A program made the position numbers and the translations under genes. From NCBI RefSeq assembly GCF_016722925.1, contig NZ_JAEQNC010000004.1, positions 124,001-188,000 of the forward strand: DNA of 64,000 nt, given 5' to 3'. This document shows, piece by piece, positions 16,860 to 25,876 of the stretch. Under the pieces are notes generated by a model. The model was not told where the DNA came from, did no database searches, and saw nothing but the letters and a program-made list of their open reading frames with translations. Source of the DNA: Phytoamicus setariae (GTDB lineage: Bacteria; Pseudomonadota; Alphaproteobacteria; Rhizobiales; Rhizobiaceae). Numbering within the stretch: the first letter of the stretch is position 1; every line of letters starts with the position of its first letter.

Positions 16860-18521
16860 TCAGAAGGCGAAGTAGAAATCGATCGGGCTCATATCTGCGA
16901 TCTGATGACCCTTGATGCGCAACTGGTCGCTGCCGACCGTAATTACAACATCTCCGCTGACCTCGTCATTGGTCATGTGGTTGTCAACAAGATCCTCGAA
17001 GTCCACCACTCCGGACAGCCCACTCAGGTCGATGGTATCGGTACTCCCATCGAAATCGGTAATCGTGTCGCTCCCGTGGCCGGTCGAGAAAAGAAAATGA
17101 TCGTATCCAGCGCCACCGGTAACCACGTCATCACCCGCGCCACCGACGAGCGTATCGTTGCCGGCCCCCCCGTTAAGCACGTCATTGCCGACACCGCCGA
17201 CAAGTGTATCGTTGCCTGTGCCGCCATCAAGCGTGTCGTCGCCAATACCGCCGATAAGCGCATCGTCCCCAGTACCGCCATCAAGCGTGTCGTTGCCTGT
17301 GCCGCCGTCAAGCCAATCATCCCCCTTGTCGCCCAGCAGGGTGTCGGATCCTGCCGACCCCAGCAATGTATCTTCCCCACCGAGCCCGGCGAGCCTGTTG
17401 TCCTGTTCATTGCCCATCAACAAGTCACCGGCATTGCCACCGATTGCGTTCTCTATTTCCGCTCCGTTGGCGATGCTGAAGCCGCCATCGAGGCCTTTGT
17501 ATCCCATTATGGTGTAGTCGAGAACCTGCGAGAAAAACCCACCGGCATGGTGCCATTCATTCATGATATCAGCCCGAAGAGCCTTGGACATCATAAGGTA
17601 GAAGTCCGACGCTTTCAGTTGCTGGAACAATTCCTGCAGATCGGCACTTATGTTGCGTGTATTGAGCGTGGCATCGTTGAGGTTGATCATGACAGCCCTG
17701 CCGGCACCCTCATAGTTGACAGTATCCTCGCCGCCGGAGTCCCATATGCAGTAATAGGCGCGCCCGATCGAAACATCGCCCTCGCGAAGGCTCATCGGCC
17801 CACCCTTGGGATTCATCAACGAATAGCTGGATGCACCTGCAGCGTTGGTTTCGGCGCCATAAAGCGCCTGGATCGATGCGACATCCAGCGCCATGAAGCT
17901 GACGGCATGGCCATAAGCGAGGCCATCCGATGCGCCGTTATAGGACATGACAGAATAGCGCTCGTTGTTCATGTATCGGCCTACGGTCGGGAGTGCAGGC
18001 AGGCCCCTCTTTTCCTGATGTGTATGCAAAAGCCCCAGCCCGTGGCCAATCTCGTGCAATACGGTCCAGTTGGCGTATTCGCCACCACCGGCTTCCGGCC
18101 GCGTGCGCATGTAAGAAAAGCCGCTGTTGAAGGCACCGATCGACCAGGCGTCCCTGCCTCCCGTTCCATCGTGAGTGGAATTGCCCGGAAACTCGAAGAA
18201 GCCTTCGAGATCGGCATTCGGCCTGTTGGCGCTGACAAGGACGTGCTCGGCCTGGCGGGCATTTCGCGTCTCGGAAAAATCGAGCGCAGTGACAGAGTCG
18301 ATCATGCTGTACGCTCGTGTCGCCAACCTCTCGTAGGCAAACTGGGCGTCCGGCGTGTTGCCACCCATATAAGCGCGGAACGCACTGCGAAACTCGCCAT
18401 CGAGCGCCAGCGAATTCTTCCCGCCGAAATAGTACTGAACGTCCGTCGCGTTCCAGATCTTGTTTCTCGTGATGGAGTCGAGCAGAGGAGCCAGATTGGG
18501 CTTCGTCGTCAAAGTTGCCAT
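16860..18521 (-). CDS. serralysin-type metalloprotease with RTX repeats
   Basis: A 553-residue zinc protease of the M10B group. The N-terminal catalytic part has the motif HEIGHGLGLLH near residues 156-166 and the Met-turn SVMSY near 190-194. From about residue 355 to 475 there are around ten glycine-rich Ca-binding nonapeptides (GGxGNDTL type). The C-terminus ends in DFYFAF, a hydrophobic tail typical of type I secretion signals. There is no N-terminal signal peptide, as expected for this secretion route. No type I ABC exporter or inhibitor gene is adjacent, so its exporter must be encoded elsewhere. Likely an extracellular protease. Confidence 0.92.
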   Translation of the reverse strand: MATLTTKPNLAPLLDSITRNKIWNATDVQYYFGGKNSLALDGEFRSAFRAYMGGNTPDAQFAYERLATRAYSMIDSVTALDFSETRNARQAEHVLVSANRPNADLEGFFEFPGNSTHDGTGGRDAWSIGAFNSGFSYMRTRPEAGGGEYANWTVLHEIGHGLGLLHTHQEKRGLPALPTVGRYMNNERYSVMSYNGASDGLAYGHAVSFMALDVASIQALYGAETNAAGASSYSLMNPKGGPMSLREGDVSIGRAYYCIWDSGGEDTVNYEGAGRAVMINLNDATLNTRNISADLQELFQQLKASDFYLMMSKALRADIMNEWHHAGGFFSQVLDYTIMGYKGLDGGFSIANGAEIENAIGGNAGDLLMGNEQDNRLAGLGGEDTLLGSAGSDTLLGDKGDDWLDGGTGNDTLDGGTGDDALIGGIGDDTLDGGTGNDTLVGGVGNDVLNGGAGNDTLVGGAGDDVVTGGAGYDHFLFSTGHGSDTITDFDGSTDTIDLSGLSGVVDFEDLVDNHMTNDEVSGDVVITVGSDQLRIKGHQIADMSPIDFYFAF

Positions 18522-18789
18522 GTCAATCCCTTACCGAAATGTCCATTCAATTGTTTTGAGTCTTCGCGGGAAGGAAACTGATTTGCCGTTCATTTGCAAG
18601 CAGCGGATGCATTGAACCAAAAATGGCACTCTCTTTGCCCCAATGTTCGGAAACGATGAAACTCTCCCGTTTGAACGACGTTTAAGCCCTGATGTTTAAT
18701 CCGAGGGTTTTGCGATTTTCAGACAAATTCCTGTTCTCCTCGCAGCAATCTCATTATCGACAGGAGTAACCCTGCCGGAACAGGGGCCG

Positions 18790-19476
18790 GTGCCGATCAG
18801 TCGGCCCGGTCAGGAAAAAGCACCGGCAGATCAGCCGGATGAGCGGCAGAAGGTGCCTGATGCCAGCAAACCCGACAGCCAGGTGGAAGTCGAAGAACCT
18901 GTCCAAATCCAGACAGAGGACCCAGCGCAGTTTGCCGCTTGTCTCGCCGACCTCAGGTCGCTCGGTGTCATCTTCGAGCAATCTGACCGCATCGACGATG
19001 GCAACGGCTGCGGTATTGACCTTCCCGTCACGGTCACCTCGCTGGGGAGCGGCGTTTCACTCAAGCCGAAAGCGCTGTTGCGCTGCGCGACGGCGCTGAA
19101 GCTTGCAGAATGGACTGCCCAAGCCGTCGTCCCTTCCCTGAAGGTAGCAAGGCCGAAGGAAACGCTCGCAGCGATCAATCAGGCATCCGGCTACGTCTGC
19201 CGCAACCGTAACGGCGCAAAGGACGGCAAGATCTCAGAGCATGCACGCGGCAACGCGGTCGACGTGGCGGGATTCACCTTCAGGAGTGGCAAGACCTTCT
19301 CCATCGAACCGCGCATGGAAGACTCGACCATGGATGGAGCATTTCAGCGCGCGATCACCGCAGCGGCATGCCTGCACTTCACCACCGTTCTCGACCCCGG
19401 CAGCGATGCAGCCCACGAAACGCATCTGCACCTGGATATCCTGCAAAGAAAAGGAGGCTACCGCTATTGCTGGTAG
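18790..19476 (+). CDS. extensin-like C-terminal domain protein (start uncertain)
   Basis: From the GTG at 18790 there are 228 residues. The C-terminal 170 residues match the extensin-like family: CLADLRSLGVIFE, GCGIDLPVTV, LRCATALKLAEW, SGYVCRNRNG, EHARGNAVDVAGF and HLHLDILQRKGGYRYCW. Conserved Cys and the His/Asp pattern look like a D-Ala-D-Ala carboxypeptidase or VanY-like zinc fold. The reading frame is open back to 18700 and the upstream part would code a good signal peptide (FRQIPVLLAAISLSTGVTLP), but no ATG, GTG or TTG lies in frame there; only an ATT at 18715 is available. So either a rare start codon is used or a small deletion has removed the start. Exported protein likely. Confidence 0.75.
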   Translation: MPISRPGQEKAPADQPDERQKVPDASKPDSQVEVEEPVQIQTEDPAQFAACLADLRSLGVIFEQSDRIDDGNGCGIDLPVTVTSLGSGVSLKPKALLRCATALKLAEWTAQAVVPSLKVARPKETLAAINQASGYVCRNRNGAKDGKISEHARGNAVDVAGFTFRSGKTFSIEPRMEDSTMDGAFQRAITAAACLHFTTVLDPGSDAAHETHLHLDILQRKGGYRYCW

Positions 19477-19481
19477 CCTCC
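19445..19481 (-). terminator. terminator of fhs lying in the 3' end of the extensin-like gene
   Basis: A perfect 10-base stem (GGAGGCTACC / GGTAGCCTCC, arms 19453-19462 and 19472-19481) is followed on the minus strand by CTTTTCTTT. It is 77 bases after the fhs stop, and its arms sit in the last codons and stop of the convergent extensin-like gene. Confidence 0.7.
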
Positions 19482-19558
19482 TCATAGATCGCGGAGCGTT
19501 CCCCTTTCGGGGCATCCTCAGCCTTGTTGAGCCGAGAATGACCCCAGGAAGAGAAGTA

Positions 19559-21238
19559 TCAGAACAGACCTTCGATCTGGCCGAGATCGTTGAGGAAGAT
19601 GCGCTCCGACGAAGGCGACTTCGGCAGGCCCGGCATGGTCATGATCTCGCCGGTGACGACGACGATGAAGCCGGCGCCGGCAGACAGACGCACTTCGCGA
19701 ACCGGAACCGTATGGCCTTCCGGCGCACCGCGCAGGTTCGGGTCGGTCGAGAAGGAATACTGCGTCTTGGCCATGCAGATCGGCAGGTGACCATAGCCCT
19801 GGTCTTCCCAGGCACGCAGCTGGTCGCGGACAGACTTGTCGGCGATGACTTCGCCGGCATGGTAGATGTCCTTGGCGATCGTTTCAATTTTCTGGAACAG
19901 CGGCATCTCGTCAGGATAGAGCGGCGCGAACTGCGAATGACCGGATTCAGCCAGTTCCACGACCTTGTTGGCGAGATCCTCGATGCCAGCCGAGCCCTTG
20001 GCCCAATGCTTGCAGAGCACGGCTTCGGCGCCGAGCGTTGCCACAAAGTCCTTGATCGCCTGGATTTCGCCTTCGGTGTCGGAGATAAAGTGATTGATAC
20101 CGACAACGACAGGAACGCCGAACTTCTTGACGTTCTGGATGTGGCGACCGAGGTTGGCGCAGCCCTTGCGGACGGCTTCGATGTTTTCGCGGCCGAGGTC
20201 TTCCTTCTTGACGCCGCCGTTCATCTTCATCGCGCGCGCAGTTGCCACGATGACCGCTGCATCCGGCTTGAGACCGGCCTTGCGGCACTTGATGTCGAAG
20301 AACTTTTCGGCACCCAGGTCGGCACCGAAGCCGGCTTCGGTGACGACATAGTCTGCGAGCTTGAGCGCAGTCGTGGTGGCGACAACCGAGTTGCAGCCGT
20401 GGGCGATGTTGGCGAACGGGCCGCCATGCACGAAGGCCGGGTTGTTTTCGAGCGTCTGGACCAGATTCGGCTGCATCGCGTCCTTGAGCAGCACGGTCAT
20501 GGCGCCGTCGGCCTTGATGTCGCGGGCAAAAACCGGGGTCTTGTCGCGGCGGTAGCCGATGATGATGTTGCCCAGGCGCTTTTCGAGATCCTTGAGGTCC
20601 ATGGACAGGCAGAGAATTGCCATGACTTCGGAAGCAACCGTGATGTCGAAGCCTGCTTCGCGTGGATAGCCGTTGGCCACGCCACCGAGAGAGCAGACGA
20701 TTTCGCGCAGCGCGCGGTCGTTCATGTCCATCACACGGCGCCAGGCAATGCGGCGGAGGTCGATGTTCTGCTCGTTGCCCCAGTAGATGTGGTTGTCGAT
20801 CAGGGCCGAAAGCAGGTTGTGGGCCGAGGTGATGGCGTGGAAGTCACCTGTGAAATGCAGGTTCATGTCTTCCATCGGCACGACCTGGGAATAGCCACCG
20901 CCGGCAGCACCGCCCTTGACGCCGAAGCATGGGCCGAGCGAGGCTTCGCGAATGCAGACGATTGCCTTCTTGCCGATACGGTTGAGGCCATCGCCAAGAC
21001 CGACGGTCGTCGTCGTCTTGCCTTCGCCCGCCGGCGTCGGGTTGATCGCGGTGACGAGAATCAGCTTGCCGCTCTTCTTCTCGCGCTGGGCGGCGATGAA
21101 TTCGGCGGAAATCTTCGCCTTGTCATGGCCATAGGGCAGAAGATGCTCGGCTGGAATATTCAGCTTGGCGCCGATTTCCATGATGTTCTTCTTGTTCGCC
21201 GCGCGAGCGATCTCGATATCGGATTTCACCTCTGACAT
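19559..21238 (-). CDS. fhs: formate--tetrahydrofolate ligase
   Basis: A 559-residue enzyme that makes 10-formyl-THF from formate, THF and ATP. The ATG at 21238 is preceded by GGGAGG; the upstream in-frame codons look non-coding. Visible signatures are the P-loop [53 protein letters not shown] near the start and [12 protein letters not shown] near the end. It stands alone in a monocistronic unit that ends at the terminator described at 19445-19481. Confidence 0.97.
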   Translation of the reverse strand: MSEVKSDIEIARAANKKNIMEIGAKLNIPAEHLLPYGHDKAKISAEFIAAQREKKSGKLILVTAINPTPAGEGKTTTTVGLGDGLNRIGKKAIVCIREASLGPCFGVKGGAAGGGYSQVVPMEDMNLHFTGDFHAITSAHNLLSALIDNHIYWGNEQNIDLRRIAWRRVMDMNDRALREIVCSLGGVANGYPREAGFDITVASEVMAILCLSMDLKDLEKRLGNIIIGYRRDKTPVFARDIKADGAMTVLLKDAMQPNLVQTLENNPAFVHGGPFANIAHGCNSVVATTTALKLADYVVTEAGFGADLGAEKFFDIKCRKAGLKPDAAVIVATARAMKMNGGVKKEDLGRENIEAVRKGCANLGRHIQNVKKFGVPVVVGINHFISDTEGEIQAIKDFVATLGAEAVLCKHWAKGSAGIEDLANKVVELAESGHSQFAPLYPDEMPLFQKIETIAKDIYHAGEVIADKSVRDQLRAWEDQGYGHLPICMAKTQYSFSTDPNLRGAPEGHTVPVREVRLSAGAGFIVVVTGEIMTMPGLPKSPSSERIFLNDLGQIEGLF

Positions 21239-21407
21239 GAATGTAATGCCTCCCATTTGCCATTCAAAAGTTTCAGTACAGGAAATATACTTTCCTGAGG
21301 TATAAGCCAAATGTGGCCCGAAGCAAGCTCCAAAGCAGCGCCAAAGGCTGTCGCGGAGTGAACAATACGCAACTTTTTTGAGTTGGGTCCACTTTCCGCC
21401 CTGCTTG

Positions 21408-22337
21408 CTACATCAGAATGAAGGCGCGCGCCTGTGGCAAAGGCGGCAGATTGGTCTCGCCAAGCGACTCCCGGAGATTTATTTCGATCGTCTCCGCCAT
21501 GGCAGAAATCGCCAGCCCGTTGGGAATATCGGCGAACGGCGCCTCGAGATGCTCACTGAGCGCATCCAGGCCGAAAAATGCGTAAGCCGCAAGCGCTGTG
21601 GCAAATGGCGTGGCCCAACCAAGCATGTCGGCAAAACCGAATGGCAGCAGAAAGCAGAACACGTAGGCCGTGCGATGCAGAAGCAGCGTATAGGCGAACG
21701 GGACCGGCGTATTGGACAACCGTTCGGAGGCAGCCTGCACCAGCCCCATTCGCGACAGCGTTCCATCCAGCGTCTGAAACAGGATGTCGCTGATCGCACC
21801 TGTGGAGCGCAGTCGAGCGAGTTCACGGCCCATAAGCCTCAACACGGCATCCGGCCTGTTGCGGCTGGCTTCGATTGCGGCCGCGTCATCGGCACTCAAC
21901 CAGGAAGAGGAGTCGGAACGGCTTGCCGACGATGGTCGCAGGTGCCGGGCAAGCGCCCAAGTAAAGGCAATGGCGAGCCGCACCAGCCTGCCGCGACTTT
22001 CTATTCCATCGTGTCCGGGAATTGTTTCCAGCGCCAGACTTTGGCGCGCGAAGTTGCGGGTCAGGAAAATCAGTTCGCCCCATTGCTTGCGCGCCTCCCA
22101 CCAGCGGTCGTAGCAGGCGTTGTTGCGAAAACCGAGAAAGATCGACAGCGCGATGCCAACGAGAGCGAACGGCGCCCCGTCGAACACCGGAACGAACTGT
22201 GGCCAGAGCCTGTGAGCGCCGACAACCGCGCAGGCGATGAGTGCTGTGCAGACGATTTGCCCGACAATATCGGGAATGATCGAGCCGCGGAGAATGAAGA
22301 AAAGCTGCAGGAAATTCGGACGCGGTCGAACGATCAT
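21408..22337 (-). CDS. bestrophin-family membrane channel
   Basis: A 309-residue protein. It has the features of bacterial bestrophins (UPF0187): [34 protein letters not shown] split across the first helices, the RNFARQSL segment after it, and a later helical bundle with [13 protein letters not shown] and [14 protein letters not shown] followed by the PFADIPNGL that shapes the cytosolic neck. Bacterial bestrophins form pentameric ion channels, cation-selective in the studied Klebsiella protein. Physiological role here is unknown. Next to it upstream lies a periplasmic protein gene in the same direction with a 95-base gap. Confidence 0.9.
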   Translation of the reverse strand: MIVRPRPNFLQLFFILRGSIIPDIVGQIVCTALIACAVVGAHRLWPQFVPVFDGAPFALVGIALSIFLGFRNNACYDRWWEARKQWGELIFLTRNFARQSLALETIPGHDGIESRGRLVRLAIAFTWALARHLRPSSASRSDSSSWLSADDAAAIEASRNRPDAVLRLMGRELARLRSTGAISDILFQTLDGTLSRMGLVQAASERLSNTPVPFAYTLLLHRTAYVFCFLLPFGFADMLGWATPFATALAAYAFFGLDALSEHLEAPFADIPNGLAISAMAETIEINLRESLGETNLPPLPQARAFILM

Positions 22338-22432
22338 GAAATAGGCCTCGATGTCAGCAATCGTCGCACTTTATCGCGACCGGCACATCCGGACGCTTAT
22401 GATTGCGACGCGAATGGATCAATAAAGCGAGA

Positions 22433-23398
22433 TCAATTTTGCACCGGCGGAGCCTGGGCCGTGACAACCGTTCTGGGCGCTGGATTTCTCATGATGCAAT
22501 AGTCCGGCGCCCCCTTTTGCCCACAAACCTGCGGATCCACGACAAGGTCTCCCGCAGTGACCTCGGTGACGAGGCGCATCTTCAACATCTCGTCCGGCGA
22601 CAACCTGCGAATCTTGTCGGGCGGCGTGGAAAGCATTGCATCGAGCAGCACCCTGTCGATACCCATGTCGCGGAAATAGGCGGTCAGCAGTTTGCGGGTG
22701 GATTTCGGCAGCGTGGTCGTGACCTTCGTGCCCGCCTTCTTCCGATTGACGATCTTGCGGCTGACGAGCTTGCGTTCGCCGTTCACGACCCGGAACCGCT
22801 CGCGATAGAATACCTTCTCGCGCTGATAGACCGTGGTGACTTGATGAACGCCGGTCATCGAGGCCGGATCGGAGAGCCGCCTTACGCCGCCGGCCAGCAC
22901 CAGCGGGCAGGCCGACCAGCAAAATGCACCCTGAACAAGTGCCATTCCCCGGAATTCGCCCGGTAGTGGTCCGTCTCCCCTGCAGCCCTGGTCGCGCGGG
23001 CGGCAGCCGGCAAAGCCGGTAAAGCCGACTTGCACCACCATTTTTCGCTTGCGAACAATTCGCCCCATTTCAATTGCGGCATGGACGTTACCGCCAGGAG
23101 ACACGATCAGCAGAGGCAGATTGCGTTCACCCGCCTGCTTCAGGACCTTCCTGAGGCGCGAAGGCGTCTTTGCATCGATCTGGCCCTCAGCATAGATCCA
23201 TTCCGGACAATTGGGCTCGCAGAAACCTGCATTGCTCCGTACAATAGCAAAAACCATCGGTTCATCGAAAGGATTGACGGGCTTCTTGTCCGACGCCATC
23301 GCCACTGCCGAGATAGATAAGCAGACCATGAACACCGCCACCGACTTTCGGCATATGCAGAGCAGAGGGACGAGAGCTTCAAAAATGTTTTGCTTCAC
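22433..23398 (-). CDS. periplasmic COG3904-like protein (ClpP/crotonase-like fold)
   Basis: About 321 residues from the GTG at 23398 (the open frame extends to an ATG at 23503). Residues RKSVAVFMVCLSISAVAMA form a signal peptide. The mature protein has LPLLIVSPGGNVHAAIEMGR followed by ALVQGAFCWSACPLVLAGG, which is the SPGG...CxSAC pattern of secreted ClpP-like proteins; the Ser in CWSAC sits where the ClpP nucleophile would be. Many Cys (CEPNCPEW, CRPRDQGCRG, VCGQKG) suggest disulfides. It has no clear partner; a bestrophin gene follows. Start uncertain because none of the candidate codons has a good ribosome site. Confidence 0.75.
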   Translation of the reverse strand: MKQNIFEALVPLLCICRKSVAVFMVCLSISAVAMASDKKPVNPFDEPMVFAIVRSNAGFCEPNCPEWIYAEGQIDAKTPSRLRKVLKQAGERNLPLLIVSPGGNVHAAIEMGRIVRKRKMVVQVGFTGFAGCRPRDQGCRGDGPLPGEFRGMALVQGAFCWSACPLVLAGGVRRLSDPASMTGVHQVTTVYQREKVFYRERFRVVNGERKLVSRKIVNRKKAGTKVTTTLPKSTRKLLTAYFRDMGIDRVLLDAMLSTPPDKIRRLSPDEMLKMRLVTEVTAGDLVVDPQVCGQKGAPDYCIMRNPAPRTVVTAQAPPVQN

Positions 23399-23575
23399 TT
23401 GCTGACCGGCAGACAGATACGCATGTTGGACCAGCGCCCACAATGTGTCGCCGGCGGCAAATATGCAAGACATGACATTAACCGGCGCATCTGGATACCG
23501 CATCGCAGCATTGCACTTCGCAAATCGGTTGGCTAAGAGAAAACAACCCGAAAACTGGAGTCAGGACCGCCACGA

Positions 23576-24106
23576 ATGAAATCGCTCGAACTGTTTGTCG
23601 AACGCATCATCCTTTCCAGCCGCTGGATTCTCGTAGCCTTCTATCTGGGGCTGGTCGCCGCCCTGGCTGTCTATGCCGTTTCCTTTGCTTACAAATTCTG
23701 GAAGGTGGCACAGAATGTCTTCGCTTATGACGAAGCCGATATGATCCTTGCCATGCTCGGATTGATCGACGCCGCCCTGGTGGCGAGCCTGATCGTCATG
23801 GTAATGATCTCCGGCTACGAAAACTTCGTCAGCAGGTTCGACGAAGAAGGCGATTCCGATGTTTCGTTCCTGGGCAAACTGGATGCCGGCAGCCTGAAGA
23901 TCAAGGTTGCCTCTTCGATCGTAGCGATCTCCTCGATCCACCTTCTGCAGGTCTTCCTCAACGTCAATCAGTACGAGACATCCAAGCTGATCATGCTGAC
24001 CTCGATCCATTTGGCATTTGTGGTGTCGGCTCTATTCCTCGGGGTGCTGGAGCGCATCATGACTTCGCTCAAGGACAAGTCCAAGGAAGCAGACAAGGGG
24101 CTTTGA
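23576..24106 (+). CDS. YqhA/UPF0114-family inner membrane protein
   Basis: A 176-residue protein with four predicted membrane helices (SRWILVAFYLGLVAALAVYA; ILAMLGLIDAALVASLIVMV; the IKVASSIVAISSIHLLQVFL region; LTSIHLAFVVSALFLGVLER). Conserved parts of the UPF0114 family are visible: MISGYENFVSRFD and LGKLDAGSLKIKVA. Function unknown in any organism known to me. The gene is divergent from the COG3904-like gene, 72 bases from the furthest start of that ORF. Confidence 0.88.
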   Translation: MKSLELFVERIILSSRWILVAFYLGLVAALAVYAVSFAYKFWKVAQNVFAYDEADMILAMLGLIDAALVASLIVMVMISGYENFVSRFDEEGDSDVSFLGKLDAGSLKIKVASSIVAISSIHLLQVFLNVNQYETSKLIMLTSIHLAFVVSALFLGVLERIMTSLKDKSKEADKGL

Positions 24107-24646
24107 CCCAGTCTTGCAGGCGCAGCCGGCACGCCGGCTGCTCGCTAAGGCAATAATGACCGGCCACGCCGTACGCCTGCGGCAAGAAACTCAACTATCC
24201 CCCCAGTCACTCGTGCAGTATTCCGCGGACATCGACAGCTCTTCTTCATTTATAACAACGAGGCCGGCTCCGCGCGGGATGGCGAAAAGACCATTTCCAA
24301 GTTCTGGCCTTTCGATATCATAAAAAACATTTGCAAAGACCGTATCGGTTAGCTAAAAATATTTAGTGTAGCTTCAATTTCATATAAAAACGATAAAAAA
24401 ACATGTAAATCACAGCTATTGCAAGTACTGCATTTCATGCCCTCCGTGCCTATCAAGAAATAAATATGGAGAGCACTTCAAGTTCGGGAACAATACAAAA
24501 ACGAATTCCCGGAATATTGGAGATGAATTCGCGTGCGACTGGGTATCTTGTGGCAGTATTTCCGCTGCTAGATGCCAAATCATGACAGCGGCGCGATACT
24601 TTTTTGGGGGGTGTACGGTGATTATAGTTGTGGTGCGTGCAAGGTG
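24107..24646. other. gene-free AT-rich stretch upstream of the LuxR-type gene
   Basis: 540 bases without a supported gene. The first 40 bases hold a hairpin (GCAGCCGGC / GCCGGCTGC around 24122-24141) that may end the YqhA-type transcript. From about 24340 the base composition becomes much more AT-rich than its surroundings, with A tracts and T tracts around 24380-24420, typical of a regulated promoter or a nucleoid-protein site. Short open frames here look random. Confidence 0.5.
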
Positions 24647-25381
24647 ATGCGAAACTCGGGGGGAGAACGCCATCAGCACCTTTATCGTGCAATCGCGCAG
24701 GGCAATTCCAAGGCTGATCTGGCACTAGCGTTTTTTGAGCTGGCGTCCGCATTCGGCTTTTCTCACGCCAGCCTGATGATCATGCCTGCCAAGACCGACC
24801 GTACGATCGGCGCGCTGATTTTGGAATCGACGTTGCCTTTGCCGTTCTTCCAGAAGTTCGATCAAGTCTGCCCGGCGCATAACTGCCAGTATTTCCATGC
24901 GGCGCGCAGCTCCATTCTACCTGTGACATGGTCCCATCAACAGATCGCGAGGCAATTCATGCTGATGAATGCCGAGGAGCCGCCAGTGCTGGCGCTCTAT
25001 CGCGAGTATGGCCTGACTGGAGGAATTCTGTTTCCCTTGTCCTCCATAGATGGAGCGCGTCATCTGATGCGCTTCGATGGCGATCGGGAGATGATGCAGC
25101 AGGAAGAGATCAACGATCTGGCAATGCTGGGCATGCACATATTTGAAGCCTACGATAGGGCCCGCTATCCGCTGCGTAACAATCCGTGCGGTTTGACAGA
25201 ACGCGAACTGGACGTCGTAAGATGGAGTGCCACGGGCAAGACCTCTTCCGAGATCGGCCAAATCATGTCCCTGTCGGATCACACCATTAATGCTTACATG
25301 AACAACGCGTTCAAGAAGCTCGATTGCGTCAATCGTACGCAACTCGTCGCCAAAGCGCTCAGGATGCGCATCATCAGCTGA
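24647..25381 (+). CDS. LuxR-family transcriptional regulator (solo)
   Basis: About 244 residues from the ATG at 24647 (an upstream ATG at 24572 would add 25 poorly conserved residues). The N-terminal 160 residues look like an autoinducer-binding-type domain (ALAFFELASAFGFSHASLMI, TWSHQQIARQF and YGLTGGILFPLSS). The C-terminus is a GerE-type helix-turn-helix: LTERELDVVRWSATGKTSSE, IGQIMSLSDHTINAYMNNAF and KKLDCVNRTQLVAKAL. No luxI-type gene lies in the window, so it is a solo regulator or responds to something other than its own acyl-homoserine lactone. Several Trp/Tyr positions usually conserved for AHL binding seem changed, so ligand is open. Confidence 0.85.
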   Translation: MRNSGGERHQHLYRAIAQGNSKADLALAFFELASAFGFSHASLMIMPAKTDRTIGALILESTLPLPFFQKFDQVCPAHNCQYFHAARSSILPVTWSHQQIARQFMLMNAEEPPVLALYREYGLTGGILFPLSSIDGARHLMRFDGDREMMQQEEINDLAMLGMHIFEAYDRARYPLRNNPCGLTERELDVVRWSATGKTSSEIGQIMSLSDHTINAYMNNAFKKLDCVNRTQLVAKALRMRIIS

Positions 25382-25404
25382 TAAGCAGAGACCGTTGTGC
25401 TCGC

Positions 25405-25446
25405 ATGCGGCTTGCCGGATCAAAGGTCCGGCGCCGCATCCCTTTT
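25405..25446 (+). terminator. terminator after the LuxR-type gene
   Basis: Two stacked stems (ATGCGGC / GCCGCAT and GCCGGA / TCCGGC) followed by CCCTTTTTC. It lies between two convergent genes and ends at the stop of the ArsR-type gene. Confidence 0.75.
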
Positions 25447-25764
25447 TCAGGCAGCGTTCTTGTTGAGTTCGGTATCGACGTAGATAGTTTCGAGAGCCGC
25501 AAGCAACGTGAGCACCTGTGATGAATTGCTCGAGTAGTAAATCGTCTGCGCATCGCGACGCGTCTTCACCAGCTTCTGAGCCCGCAATTTGGACAGATGC
25601 TGAGAAAGTGCCGACTGGCTAAGCCCAACCTGGTTGGCAAGCACGCCAACGGGAATTTCACCATTCACCAGGTTGCACAAGATCAACAGTCGTTTTGGAT
25701 TTGCCATTGCCGAAAGCAAGGCAGCAGCCGGATTGGAATGTTCAGATAATTTCTTCATTTTCAT
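25447..25764 (-). CDS. ArsR-family regulator, NolR-like
   Basis: A 105-residue winged-helix protein from the ATG at 25764, which has GGGGAA nine bases before it; an upstream ATG at 25830 would add 22 residues. The core (LLSAMANPKRLLILCNLVNG, GVLANQVGLSQSALSQHLSK, LRAQKLVKTRRDAQTIYYSS) is very close to the rhizobial nodulation repressor NolR as I remember it. It lacks the Cys metal motif of ArsR/SmtB sensors. NolR globally represses nod genes and affects growth and motility; whether this is the orthologue needs a tree. Long AT-rich leader between this gene and the HugZ-like gene upstream. Confidence 0.85.
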   Translation of the reverse strand: MKMKKLSEHSNPAAALLSAMANPKRLLILCNLVNGEIPVGVLANQVGLSQSALSQHLSKLRAQKLVKTRRDAQTIYYSSNSSQVLTLLAALETIYVDTELNKNAA

Positions 25765-25876
25765 TGCAATAAGTTCCCCGCAGCCATTGGCTGACCGTTC
25801 AATGAATTGCCCCACAGTCTTGATATTCAACGAAAAAATATTAACAAGCGAAATTGATGTCTGTACATTACTAATT

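Noticed and set aside
17110-17390. Tandem repeats resembling a DNA repeat array
   Set aside because: They are the coding repeats for the Ca-binding nonapeptides of the serralysin protease.
14391-18581. A 1396-codon open frame on the plus strand
   Set aside because: It runs antisense through trpE(G), the trp leader and the serralysin gene, all of which have clear families. The long open frame comes from GC-rich codon bias on the opposite strand.
18697-18789. Calling the extensin-like gene a pseudogene
   Set aside because: The conserved domain is intact and the frame is open; only the start is unclear, so it is kept as a gene.
19241-21235. A 664-codon plus-strand frame opposite fhs
   Set aside because: Antisense shadow of fhs, without ribosome site or family features.
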